DNA of 50,980 nt, taken from assembly GCF_014066305.1 (NCBI RefSeq), contig NW_023501154.1, positions 1 to 50,980 on the forward strand. The letters run 5' to 3'. Position numbers and translations under genes: made by a program. Origin of the DNA: Letharia columbiana. Lineage: Eukaryota; Ascomycota; Lecanoromycetes; Lecanorales; Parmeliaceae. This document shows, piece by piece, positions 35,771 to 47,102 of the stretch; positions within the stretch are counted from its first letter, which is position 1, and every line of letters starts with the position of its first letter. The notes beneath the pieces were generated by a model that searched no databases, was not told the DNA's origin, and saw only the letters and a program-made list of their open reading frames with translations.

Positions 35771-38700
35771 AGATCGATATTAAAAGTTCTAGATAGCGCT
35801 AAAATACTTAATACTCTTAGTATTCTTCGTACTTTCTATATAGTTACATTTATTTAACGATAATACTTTATATAATTACGTATATATTTATTAGCTCGCT
35901 CGACGAAGTCGTATAATTATATATTATCTTTCTTATAATTCTTTCTATACTCGTTTTTATCTTTAAGACATATTATCTTTATAATATATCTCGATATTTA
36001 CTCTATTTACTTCTAAATTCTCTTTTAATAAACTTATAATTTTAATAATATAGTTATTATCTTTCGACTTTCTTATATCTTATAAATTCTTAATATATCT
36101 TTTTAAGTAATATAACGTTTTATTTATAATTAATAAGAGTTAATAAGTACTTAAAATCGAGTTTTATTATTATAATTAATACTTTAAGTCTTAAATATAT
36201 TAATAAAAGATAATTAAGATAGAGAATAATAAGAAGATTTCTATTTATTATATTCTATAAATAAGACTTATATATTAAAAGTCTTTATACTCTTTCTCTA
36301 TTTCTTTACATTATAGTTAGTACTTTAATATTATCGCTATTATATATTCTATTAATATCGCTATTATATATATACTTCGTATATATATATTACGTCGCTA
36401 TTATATAGAGTATTAATACTTATTAAAATAAAGAATAATAATATTATTTATAAAATCTAAAAGTATATTAAGTACTTAACTCTATCTAAACTCTTATCTT
36501 AATATATCTAGAACTTTTAATATCGATCTTCGTAATATAATACGAATAGCGATAAATTCGAAAATTACTAAGATCTAATAAATAACTTTTATAAATATTA
36601 TTTTAAAAGATTTTATCTATAAGAGTTAACTTATAAAATATCGAAACTATCTTAGATATCTTATTTTTAATTAAATTAAAATCGTCTAATATCTTTATAA
36701 TAGTCTTATTTTTTTAAAAGTCGAGAATTAATTTCTTAGATCTATATTAATTATAAATTATATTATATAAGATATTTCGCGTAGAATTTTCTTACTAATA
36801 GATATTTATTTATATTTTAAAGTTATAATATATTATCTATAGATCTTATCGTCGTCGTTAATAGTCTCTATCGATATTAGTTATATAATATTCTAGAGAG
36901 AAATTTACTTAATATTAAATTAGAATTATTAGCGTCTATAATTTTATAAAATTCGAAAGCTCTTAATTAATTATATCGTATTATTTTATCGATATTCTAT
37001 TCGCTTAAATATAAATTCGAAAATTACTAGTAATTACCCTTACGCCTATAAATATTATTTTCGCTATATTATATCGATTTTCTTCTAGCTAGACTTTCTA
37101 TATACGTTTACGCTTTAGTTAGCGATATCGCTATAGCGTAAGTATAACGAGCTACTATTATTCTTAATATCTCTTATAAAGAAAAGTACGATACTAGAGT
37201 TTTCGAATACGATTATTTTTTTATTATTTTTATTTTTAAACGTTTAGCGTATATATATATATTTATTTTTATTTCTTTTTACTTATTAATTATAAGATAT
37301 AATTTTATAAAGAAGAGAGAATAGTATTATAAGCGTATTCTATATTCTTAATATATTACTTAGCTCTCTAATTTATTCGTATCTAGCGTATCTTAATAGA
37401 GATATTTATCTACTATTTAATATCTTTCTTTTATCTATATAATTCGATATTTTAATTATCTTATTTAATATACTTATATTAATATTATATCTATATTAAT
37501 TCTAATATTATTAATCTTAATATAGCGCTATATATCTATTTTTATCTTATTAAATATAATAATTATAAATAATACTTTATATTATAAAATTATTTTTATC
37601 TTAATTTTCTTAATATAAGATCTTTATTTAAACTTTTTATTAATATAAAGATTTAAAATTTAAATATTCTTTTTAGATTTTATAATTATAGTTTTTAAGT
37701 CGATAGTAATCTTTATATTAAACTTTCTTAGATTATAAATAAAATATATTAATTTATATTTTTTAAAGATAAAGTTTATTTTATATATTCTTATCTATTT
37801 AAAATAAATCTTATAAATTTATTTAAAAACTTTATAGTTTTTTTAATTAATCTTTATATATTATTAAATAGATATTATTTATAAAAATCTTAATATATAA
37901 TTAAAACTTAATTTTAAAATATTTTTTAATAAATAATATATTAAAAAATAGAAATAAAATCGATAAAGTCGAAAATCTTTATAAAATATAAATTTTCGCG
38001 AAATTTATCGCGCTAACTCTTTTTACTAATATAATAAATATAGCTCTATTTTTTAGAAAGCTCTAAATTTATTTAATTAGTATAATTTTTTTTCATAATT
38101 ATTATTACGAGCGTATTTTATATCTTTCTTAATATATTATTTAATTCTTTAGTCTATTAGAATATAATATATTTTAATAGAGATATTATCTATTATTTTA
38201 TATCTTTTATTTATATATTTATTTAATATCTAGTTATCTTATTTAATATATTTATATTAATATTATATCTATATTAATTTTAATATTATAATTAAATTAT
38301 TTTATTTATTATATTCGAATTAATAGACGAATTTAAGAAATCTATTAATAGAGACTTTAATAAGATATAAAATTAAGTTATTATATCTTTAGATAAATCT
38401 ATTATATAAATAATATATTATAAAGAGTATTTATCGAGATAGCGTAATAGCTTTATAATTAATTAGAGAGATAAAGTAATTATTAAATTAGTTTATTTAT
38501 ACGACTAATAAATCTAAAAAAATTACTACTTAATTTAATAATTATATAATTAATTTTCTAAGCGAAATAAAAGTATTTAAAAGAATAATATTTAAACTAT
38601 TTATAGTTTTTATAATAGTCTAAATAATTTATAAATTAGAGAAAAAAGTTCTTATAAAATATAATATTATTTTTCGAATTTATAATAAAGTCTTATAAAA

Positions 38701-40552
38701 GATATTATAAGAAATTTTTCTTTTCTCTTTTTCGCTTAATATTTATAATATTAAAATCTCGAGAGAAATAATATAATTCTCTTCTTTTTATTTTAAAATT
38801 ATTATAAATTTCGAATATATAATTAAGTAAGATAAATCGAGTTAGTAATCTTCTTATTTAATTATTTAATTATTAATAGTTTTTATTATCTAACGATATA
38901 GTAGATAATATTAAAATTATTATAGATTTATAATAAATTATTAATATTAATTAACTACGTTATTAAATTAATAAGAAATTTAATTAATTTCTTATTATAT
39001 TTTATAATCTTCGCTATTAATAAGATTAATTTTTAAAACGTAATTAAATAATATATCGATTTTAAAATTAAAAAGAATAAGATAATAAATTAATAAGATA
39101 AAATTTAATAACGCTTAAAATAAGTTAATATTAAGATTAAGAAGCTATAAGAATATAATAGAGAGCTTTAATAATAATTAATAATATTATAATTAAATAT
39201 ATTTAGAAATTTAGAAATTATCTTTAAAATATCGGCGTTAATCTTATTAGAGTTTATTTAAGTTTTACTTTTTATTTATAAAAAGGAAAATTTTATTAAG
39301 CTATTAAATTCTTCTTTCTTTATTAATAATAAAGATCTCGAATAAAAGAATTAATTAGTTAAAATAAAGGAGAAATTATCGAGTAATAAGAATTATTACT
39401 CTATCGAAATATTTTAGATTATTTATTTTCTATTAAAAATAAATAGAAAAGCGGTTTTTTATACTCTAAATAGAAAATATAAAGATATTATAAATCTTTA
39501 TATATTAGTTAATAAGATTATAAATTAATTAATTAAGATTTATAAAGAGATAAATTATTATAAGAAGATAAGATAAAATTATAATTCTCTTTAATAAATA
39601 ATTTAGCTATTTAATAGATTTTATATAGAACTTATTAAACTCGATTTTATATTTAATTATAAGAAAATCTATTTAAGAAATAATTTAGATATTAAGCTAT
39701 AGATATATATTTAACTTTATATTATTTTTATAAACCTTTCTAATTAAAAATCTATATCTTTAAAAGATATTAAGAAATATCTTATAGATAACGATAACTT
39801 ATAGCGCGTAAAGTATAAATAATATTAGACTTTAATTTATAATAAGATTACTTTTAAAAATATTATAACTTAAAAAGAAATTTATCGCTATAATTAAAAA
39901 TCGTATATATCTTTCGCTATTATATCGAGTATTTATACCTCGAATACCTTTTAGAGTATATTAAAGATAAGAATTAAGATTAATTTAAATATTTTAAATA
40001 TTTTAATTATAGAAAGATAAATTATATAAAATGAGATTATTTAATATAGAAATAGATTAATATTAATAAGAAGATCTTATAGAATATAAAGATTTATAGA
40101 CTTATTATCGACGATAAATATAGAATTAATTATTTAATCGACTTTTACGAAGCCTCTAAGAATTTAAGAAATAAATAATCTCTATTAAAATTACGATAAG
40201 AGATATTTATAATATATATCTATTAAATATTTTTAATAATTTTTTAATACGTCGTTTTTTAAGAATTTAAATTACGCTATTATTATAAGAATAGAAATAT
40301 TTACTTTAAAATATCTTTATTAGTAGTAAGTATATTAAAATATATATAGTTATTAATTTATAGAATTTATAAATAATTACTATTAGAATTAATCTTACTA
40401 TCGAAATTTAAATCTTTAAAAAATAATAATAATCGAATCGCGAAGAAGTTTATTATCTACTATTTATTTTTAATAATAATAATAAATAGCTATTAAGAGA
40501 AAACGTATTCTATACTTATCGCCCTTAGAATTAGAGTTAAATTTAAAGAAGA
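35771..40552. repeat. AT-rich RIP block with unassigned elements
   Basis: No gene. Contains a roughly 180-bp direct repeat (about 37,325-37,505 and 38,104-38,286) and a small perfect hairpin of alternating AT near 36,376-36,400. The plus strand turns purine-rich from about 38,330 on, perhaps the front part of the element whose pol fragment follows at 40,553. No further domain was recognised. Confidence 0.6.
37325..38286. repeat. Direct repeat pair, about 180 bp, 780 bp apart
   Basis: Segments at about 37,325-37,505 and 38,104-38,286 share order and wording: GCGTATT(C/T)TATAT, AATATATTA, AATAGAGATATT, TATCTTATTTAATATA and TATCTATATTAATT. They could be LTRs of a small non-autonomous element or tandemly arranged copies of one repeat. 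Similarity is diluted by RIP. Confidence 0.45.
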
Positions 40553-41040
40553 TATAGATCTTTATTAGCATTTATAACTTCTATCGTTAATTTATAAGAG
40601 ACTTCTCGAAAATTATAAAATTAATAATAAAACTTATAGTTAAAGATATAATATTTAATTAATTATCGACTTATTAGAAAGTCTTTTATTTACTAAAGAT
40701 AGTCGTTATAAGAGCTTTAGTTCTACGCTATTTCGATAAATCGAAGAATATTATATTTAAAATAGACTTCTCTAATTATATTAATAATAATATTTTATTC
40801 TAATATAATAATAAAGGAGTTTTACACCCGATAATTTTCTATAATAAGAATCTTACTTTAATTAAGTATAATTATTAGATTTATAATAAGAAGTTACTAA
40901 TTATAATTAGCTATTTAAAATACTAGTATTCTAAATTAGAATATATTAATATCTCTATTAAGATCTTTATAAATTATAAAAACTTAATATACTTTATTAA
41001 AGAAAGAGATTTAAGTATTAATTGAAAAGATATAATATAA
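40553..41040 (+). pseudogene. Second Ty3/gypsy pol fragment (RT end to RNase H)
   Basis: The plus frame starting near 40,567 reads IYNFYR-FIRDFSKI, then ALVLRYFDKSK, GVLHPI and IYNKKLL, the standard connection and RNase H order of fungal Ty3/gypsy elements, and it is clearly the same family as the copy at 33.7-34.2 kb. It retains CAC in the LHP codons, so it is slightly less mutated there. The 5' side (before about 40,550) no longer aligns with the other copy, and the 3' side is cut off close to copy E at 41,074. Confidence 0.78.
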
Positions 41041-41073
41041 TATACTATATTAATTTACTAGATTATATACTAA

Positions 41074-41660
41074 CGAGTAAAGATCTATAAATTAAATTTA
41101 TACATTTTTTTTTTAATCGAGGCTATCGAGTAAATTTTGATAAGCGATCTTTAATAAGCGATATCTAAATTTCTTATCTTTAAATATCTATAAGACTAAA
41201 TTTAATAGTTCTTTTTTTATCTAAAAGCCTATATTATATTCTATAATTTAAATAAAAAATCTTAAAATTTTAATAGAAAATAAAAATATTATTTTAAAAT
41301 TAAATAATATATATCTATTTTCTAATTAGAACTATCGAGCGAACTTTAATAAGCGATATTTAAATTTCTTACGATTTAATAATTATAGAACTAAATTTTA
41401 TTATTTTATTATTATTAACATACGTAAGTTTCGGGCTATAATTTAAAAAAAGAATTTTAAAATTTTAATAGAAAATAGTAAAGTTATTAAAGGGTTAAAA
41501 GTAGAAAGAAAGATTTTTAATAATTGCGAACGCTAATTTATTTACCCGCGATGAGTTAGTCGATTTAATTTAAGATCGTAACGAACTTAAATTTATAATT
41601 AGCTATATATATAAATTAAAGATTTTCTAATTTAATTCTATCTTATTCTTTTATATATAT
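41074..41660 (+). mobile_element. Dispersed repeat copy E (short form with internal duplication)
   Basis: Begins CGAGTAAAG and ends TTCTTTTATATATATTAAT as in copy D. It is longer than D (587 against 465 bp) because the segment CTATCGAG(T/C)(A/G)AA...AAGCGATAT occurs twice, near 41,126 and 41,333. It interrupts or borders the gypsy fragment that ends at about 41,040. Confidence 0.7.
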
Positions 41661-42060
41661 TAATAAGATATAAAATATTAAGATTTATATAATTTTATAT
41701 CTAATATAATATAAATCTTAACGATATATACTATAATATAATATTAGTATATATAATATAATAAGATAGAATTAAGCTTAAAAGTCTTAAATATATATAT
41801 ATAGTTAATTATAAATTTAGAATTATTACGCTCTTAAGTTAAATCGACTAAGTTAGCTCGCTAGCCCTTTCGAGCTCTCTTATTAAAAATTTATATATAG
41901 AAGTTTTATACTCTTAAATAATTAGCTCTCTACGAATACTATTACTTTATAATTTTATAAATTATAGAGTATAATTTACGCTTTCTAACGATATAAAAAT
42001 TATAAAGTTTAATCTACTATTAATAAATTAAATAAATATTTAAATATAATAGTTATAATA

Positions 42061-42209
42061 CTCGTATTATTTAAAAGTAAGTTATTTAACTTAATAGCGC
42101 CGAAAGAGCTAATTAATTAAATTACTTAGTTCTTCGCGAAAATCGTAGTTTAATTAATTAACTTATTCGACGCTATTAAGCGAGATAACTTACTTCTAAA
42201 TAATACGAG
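42061..42209. mobile_element. 149-bp palindromic MITE with TA target duplication
   Basis: Nearly the whole element is one inverted repeat, with arms meeting at TTCGCGAA (42,133-42,140). Ends are CTCGTATTATTT and AAATAATACGAG. It is flanked by TA at 42,059-42,060 and 42,210-42,211. Copies B (TA at 44,885-44,886) and C (TA at 31,602-31,603) show the uninterrupted site with a single TA. Known: TA duplication is the mark of Tc1/mariner-type transposition. No coding capacity. Confidence 0.85.
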
Positions 42210-42485
42210 TAGTTAAATTAAACGCGTTCGAAATCGAATAATAATCCTTTCATCTATTTATGTAATTATTCTTCTTTTATTATTCTATTAATTTATTAAT
42301 AAATATAATCGTTTTTAATACCTCTCGCGAAAACGTTACTAAACGCTTTAAATATATATATCTCTTTTATTCGCCTCTTAGAGCCTCTATTAATATAAAT
42401 TCGTTATTATTAATAATCGAGACCGTAAGCGAGCTTAATAGCTATCTACTACTACTTATAAACGAATTAAAGAATTCTTAAAAAG

Positions 42486-43647
42486 TACTAGTCGAAAAGA
42501 TATAGAATATTTTATAGAATATTTTATATTAAGTAATATTATATCGTATTCGAGTATAATATAAATAGAGTCGAATATTATATTATTTTTCTAATATAAA
42601 TTCGAGATCTTAGCGAGATATTCTACGATATAATATATCTATAATATTATATTATAAAATAATATATATATAAAATATTCTTATTAAGATTTCTATATTT
42701 AGAAGTATAAGTAGCTATTTTAATTATTATTCTAGTTAATTATAACTATTACTATTATCTATTATAACTATTACTATTATAGCTATTACTATTATAGCTA
42801 TTACTATTATAACTATTACTATTATAACTATCTCTATTATAATTATCTCTATTATAGCTACTTCTATTATAGTTACTTTCTATTATAATTATTATTATTA
42901 TATTACTATTATAGTTACTTCTATTATAACTATTATTATTATAGCTATTACTATTATACTATTACTATTATAATTATTATTATTATAACTATTATATAAT
43001 AATAAATTATTTTAATAATAAATAATAGTAGCTATAATAGTAATAGCTATAATAGTAATAGCTATTAGAATATTAGATATATAATATATAAAACGAATAA
43101 ATTAATTCTCTAGAATCTCTTCGAGACTAGATTTTAAATATAGTATAAAATTAAATAGCTAAAAAATATAATAACTAAGATACGCGAAGGTTATATTTCG
43201 ATAATAGATATAATAGTAATAGATATAATAGTAGTAGATATAATAGTAATAGATATAATAATAATAGATATAATAGTAATAGATATAATAGTAATAGATA
43301 TAATAGTAATAGATATAATAGTAATAGATATTAATAATAATAGTTATAATAGAAGTAGCTATAATAGATAGCTATAATAGATAATAAGTAGTTATAGTAA
43401 TAATAGCTATTATATTAAATTTATCGAATAAATATATCTAAATATAGAAATTTTAATCGAGAAATTTTTATATATATATTATTTTATAATATAATATTAT
43501 AGATATATTATATCGTAAAATATTTCGCTAAGATTTTATATTATATTAGATATATAGAATTATATAAATTTTAATAACTTATATTATATTAGAGTATAAT
43601 ATAATAAGATTAATATTTTATATTATATTATATCTTTTTAATTAATA
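42486..43647. mobile_element. 1,162-bp insertion with 8-bp duplication and inverted minisatellites
   Basis: Flanked by TTAAAAAG at 42,478-42,485 and 43,648-43,655; copies B (45,169-45,176) and C (31,054-31,061, complement) have it once. Long imperfect inverted arms (about 42,500-42,735 and 43,410-43,640) include a well-matched stretch around ACGATATAATATATCTATAATATTATATTATA on both sides. Between the arms lie two arrays of a 15-bp unit: TATTACTATTATAGC-like at 42,740-42,998 and its complement at 43,028-43,405. An 8-bp duplication with terminal inverted repeats suits a non-autonomous hAT element. No open frame. Confidence 0.75.
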
Positions 43648-45589
43648 TTAAAAAGAGCTTAAACGAATTTATAGCTACTATCTTCTCTTTTATACTTCTT
43701 CTAAGCTAGCGATACTTAATTAACTATTTAATTAATACTATCTATTCTATTAGCTTAATAATCTACTTAGTTAGATTATTAATTAATTACTTAATTATTT
43801 ACTTAATTAGCTATTTAGTTAGCTACTTAATTTAATACTTTATTAAAAAAGAAGTAAGAGAAGAAACTATAATAGATAAATATAAAGAATATTACGAAGA
43901 AATTAAGCGATAATAAGATTATTATTATTAAGAATATAGCTTAGCTCTCTAAGATTCTATATTATATACTCTCTACGATTTTATATTAAATTATTACTTA
44001 ATAAGCGAAGAATACTATTATAATTTAATCTCTTATCTCTATTATATTAATATAATATATTACTATAATAACGTTATAAGAGAAGAATCTATTACGACGA
44101 TTATAATTAATTAAATCTCTATAGAAGAAATATTAAATAATATATATTTAAACGAATTAAAATTATTCGATATCTTACTCTAATAGCTATCTTTTTATTT
44201 AAAGAATTTTACTACGATAAAAGATAATATAGAATTTATACTACTAATTAATATATTATCTTTATACTTTTTAATATTTTAATACTTCTTCTTATAAGAA
44301 TATAGTCTTTCTCTATTTTTTATAGATAATTATTACGAATTAATTCTTTATACTCGATATATCTTTTTAATTAAATCTTAGCGCCCTCTCTTTATATATA
44401 TATATCTATATATTATATAGATTAAATTAATTTTATAATAGTAAAAGTAGATTAAAAACGTATAGTAAGCGATTAGAGTTTAATTTAACTTAGAGCTAGA
44501 GCTAAAATTCGATTTAACTTAGAAAATTTTAACTTTATAAATTTAATTTATAAGTCTTTACTTATTATATTATTATATATAATAGAATAAGATAGAGCTA
44601 AATTAGAAAATCTTAAATTTATATATATAGTTAATTATAAATTCGAGGTTATTACGCCTTTTAGCTAGACTAACTAAGTTAGCTCGCTAGCCCTCTCGAG
44701 CTTTCTTATTAAAAATTTATATATAGAAGTTTTACACTCTAAAATAACTAGCTTTCTACGAATACTATTTCTTTATAATTTCGTAAATTATAGAACTTAA
44801 TATACGCTTTCTAACGCTATAAAAATAATGAAGTCCAACCTACTATTAGTGGATTAAATGAATATTTAAATATAATAGTTATAATAGTTATATTAGACGC
44901 GTTCGAGATCGAATAATAATCCTTTCACCTATTTATATAATCATTCTTCTTCTATAATTCTATTAATCTATCAATTATAAATAAATTATCTCTCGATACC
45001 TCTCGCCTAAATATTACTAAGTATCTAAGGTATATATTTCTTTCGCTCGCCTTTTAAATCCTCTACTAACGCCCTTAAGTTATCTTTTACGAATTCGCTA
45101 CTACTGGTAATCGAGGTTATAAGCGAGTCTAACTATCTACTACTACTTATAAACGCGTTAGAAAACTCTTAAAAAGAGCTTAAATGAATATGTTCTTCTC
45201 TATATACTTCTCTTAAGTTAGCGATAATACCTTTTAATCTAGCGATGCTATCTTCCAAAACGCGTTTTTCTCCTCTATTCGTTTATACTTAAAAACGCGT
45301 GTTAGCTCAAAACCCAAAGAGTCTAAACGGATTTACAGCTATTGTCTTCCTTTTTTTATATATTCTTTAGTAGCGATACTGACTAGCCGCTTAGTTAACA
45401 CCACTATCTATTCTATTAGCTTAATAATTTACTTAATTAAATCGTTAATTAGTTACTTAATTATTTACTTAATTAATTACTTAGTTAATTACTTAGTTAA
45501 AGTACTTAATAAAATAAGAGAAAAACTAATATAATAGGCGAATACGGAGAATACTATAGAGAATATTATAAATATAATTAGCAGTAGTA

Positions 45590-46490
45590 GTAATATAATA
45601 GATCTACTCTTTACGATCTTATATTAATTTATTTAGCTAGAGTAAGAGAAGTTACTATAGCAAGTAAATATAAAGAATATTACGAAGAATACTACGGAGA
45701 AATTAAGCGGTAATAAGACTATTATTATTAAGAATACGGCTTAGCTCTTTAAGATCTTACGTTATATTAGTTATTTACTTAGTTAATTACTTAGCTAGTT
45801 ACTTAGTCTAATACTCTATAAGAGAAGAAGTAAGAGAAGAAACTATAATAGGGTAAATGCGAGAGAATATTACGGAGAAACTAAGTTGGTAATAAAGCTA
45901 TTATCGTTAAGAATACGGCTTAGCTCTCTAAGATTTCACGTTATATTAGTTAGTTACTTAGTTAACTACTTAGCTAGTTATTTAATCTAATACTCTATAA
46001 AAGAAGAAGTAAGAGGAGAAACTATAATAGGTAAATGCGAAGAATACTACGGAGAAACTAAGCGGTAATAAGGCTATTATCGTTAAGAATACGACTTAGC
46101 TCTTTAAGATTCTACGTTATATTAATTATTTACTTAGTTAGTTATTTAACTAGTTACTTAATCTAATACTCTATAAGAGAAGAAGTAAGAGAAGAAATTA
46201 TAATAGGTAAATGCGGAGAATATTACGGAGACAAGCTCAAGCGGTAATAAGGCTACTATCGTTAAGAATACGACTTAGCTCTTTAAGATTCTACGTTATA
46301 TTAGTTATTTATTTAGTTAGTTACTTAGCTAGTTACTTAGTCTAATACTCTATAAGAGAAGAAGTAAGAGAAGAAACTATAATAGGTAAATGCGGAGAAT
46401 ATTACGGAGAATACTACGGAGAAACTAAGCGACAATAAGGACTATTATCGTTAAGAATACGAGCTTAGCTACTCTACGATTTCATATTAA
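45590..46490. repeat. 178-bp tandem repeat, about five units
   Basis: The anchor CGTTATATTA starts at about 45,760, 45,939, 46,115 and 46,294 (spacings near 178), with one more unit before and a decayed one after. Each unit contains short (AGTTACTT)n-like runs followed by AGAGAAGAAGTAAGAGAAGAA, AATGCGGAGAATA and TAAGAATACG(G/A)CTTAGCTC. Copy C has about two units and copy A one. Confidence 0.8.
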
Positions 46491-46656
46491 ATCATATTAT
46501 TATATTAGTAAGCGAAGAATATCACTATAACTTAGTTATTTTATATTAAATTATTACTTAGTAAGCGGAGAATACTACTATAATTACTTAATCTATATAT
46601 TATTATACATTATTAATATAGTATTATATAATATATTTACGGCCTCTATAGAAGAA

Positions 46657-46700
46657 ATATCGGACGATATATATTTGAACGAATTGAAATCGTCCGATAT
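46657..46700. repeat. Hairpin shared by long-form copies
   Basis: Arms ATATCGGACGAT (46,657-46,668) and ATCGTCCGATAT (46,689-46,700) are perfectly complementary around a 20-base loop. Copy C has ATCGAACGAT and ATCGTTCGAT at 30,176-30,185 and 30,206-30,215, still fully paired. Copy A (about 44,132-44,176) is only partly paired. Confidence 0.65.
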
Positions 46701-47102
46701 CTTACTCTAACAGCTATTTTATTATTCGAAAGATTTCACTACGGTAGAAGATAATATGAAATTTACACTACTAATTAATACGATTATCTTTATTTCTTTT
46801 TGATATTTCGATACTTCTACTTATAAGAATATAGTCTTTCTCTATTTTTTATAGATAATTATTAGAGATTAATTCTTTATACTCGATATACCTTTCTAAT
46901 TAGATCTTAGCGCGCCTCTCTCTGTATATATATATCTATATATTATATAGATTAAATTAATTTTATAGAGTAGTAATAAAAGTAGGTTAAAAACGTATAG
47001 TAAGCGATTAGAGTTTCGATTTAACTTAGGGAGCTAGGGATAAATTCGATTTAACTTAGAAAATTTCAACTTTATAAATTTAATTTATAGAGTTTTACTT
47101 AT

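Larger units (their letters stand above)
41743..44564 (-). mobile_element. Dispersed repeat copy A (long form, 2.8 kb, with two nested insertions)
   Basis: Same orientation as copy B and opposite to C. Ends: TATATATAATA.AATAAGATAG at the left and AAATTTAATTTATAAGTCTTTACTTAT at the right in decayed form. It contains the 149-bp palindromic element (42,061-42,209) and the 1,162-bp element (42,486-43,647); without them it would be about 1.5 kb. It carries a single unit of the 178-bp internal repeat (around 43,850-44,000). It is heavily RIP-mutated compared with copy B. Confidence 0.75.
44569..47102 (-). mobile_element. Dispersed repeat copy B (long form, least mutated)
   Basis: Lies head-to-tail with copy A after a gap of only a few bases. 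It retains many CpA and TpG (for example 44,828-44,870, 45,190-45,250, 45,300-45,350), so it has suffered less RIP than A or C. It has the empty sites for both insertions of copy A. It contains a five-unit 178-bp tandem array (45,590-46,490) and a hairpin with 12-bp perfect arms (46,657-46,668 and 46,689-46,700). No protein-coding capacity recognised. Confidence 0.75.

Noticed and set aside
42720..43410. A CRISPR-like array
   Set aside because: Units are contiguous 15-mers without unique spacers, and the setting is a fungal transposon; this is a minisatellite.
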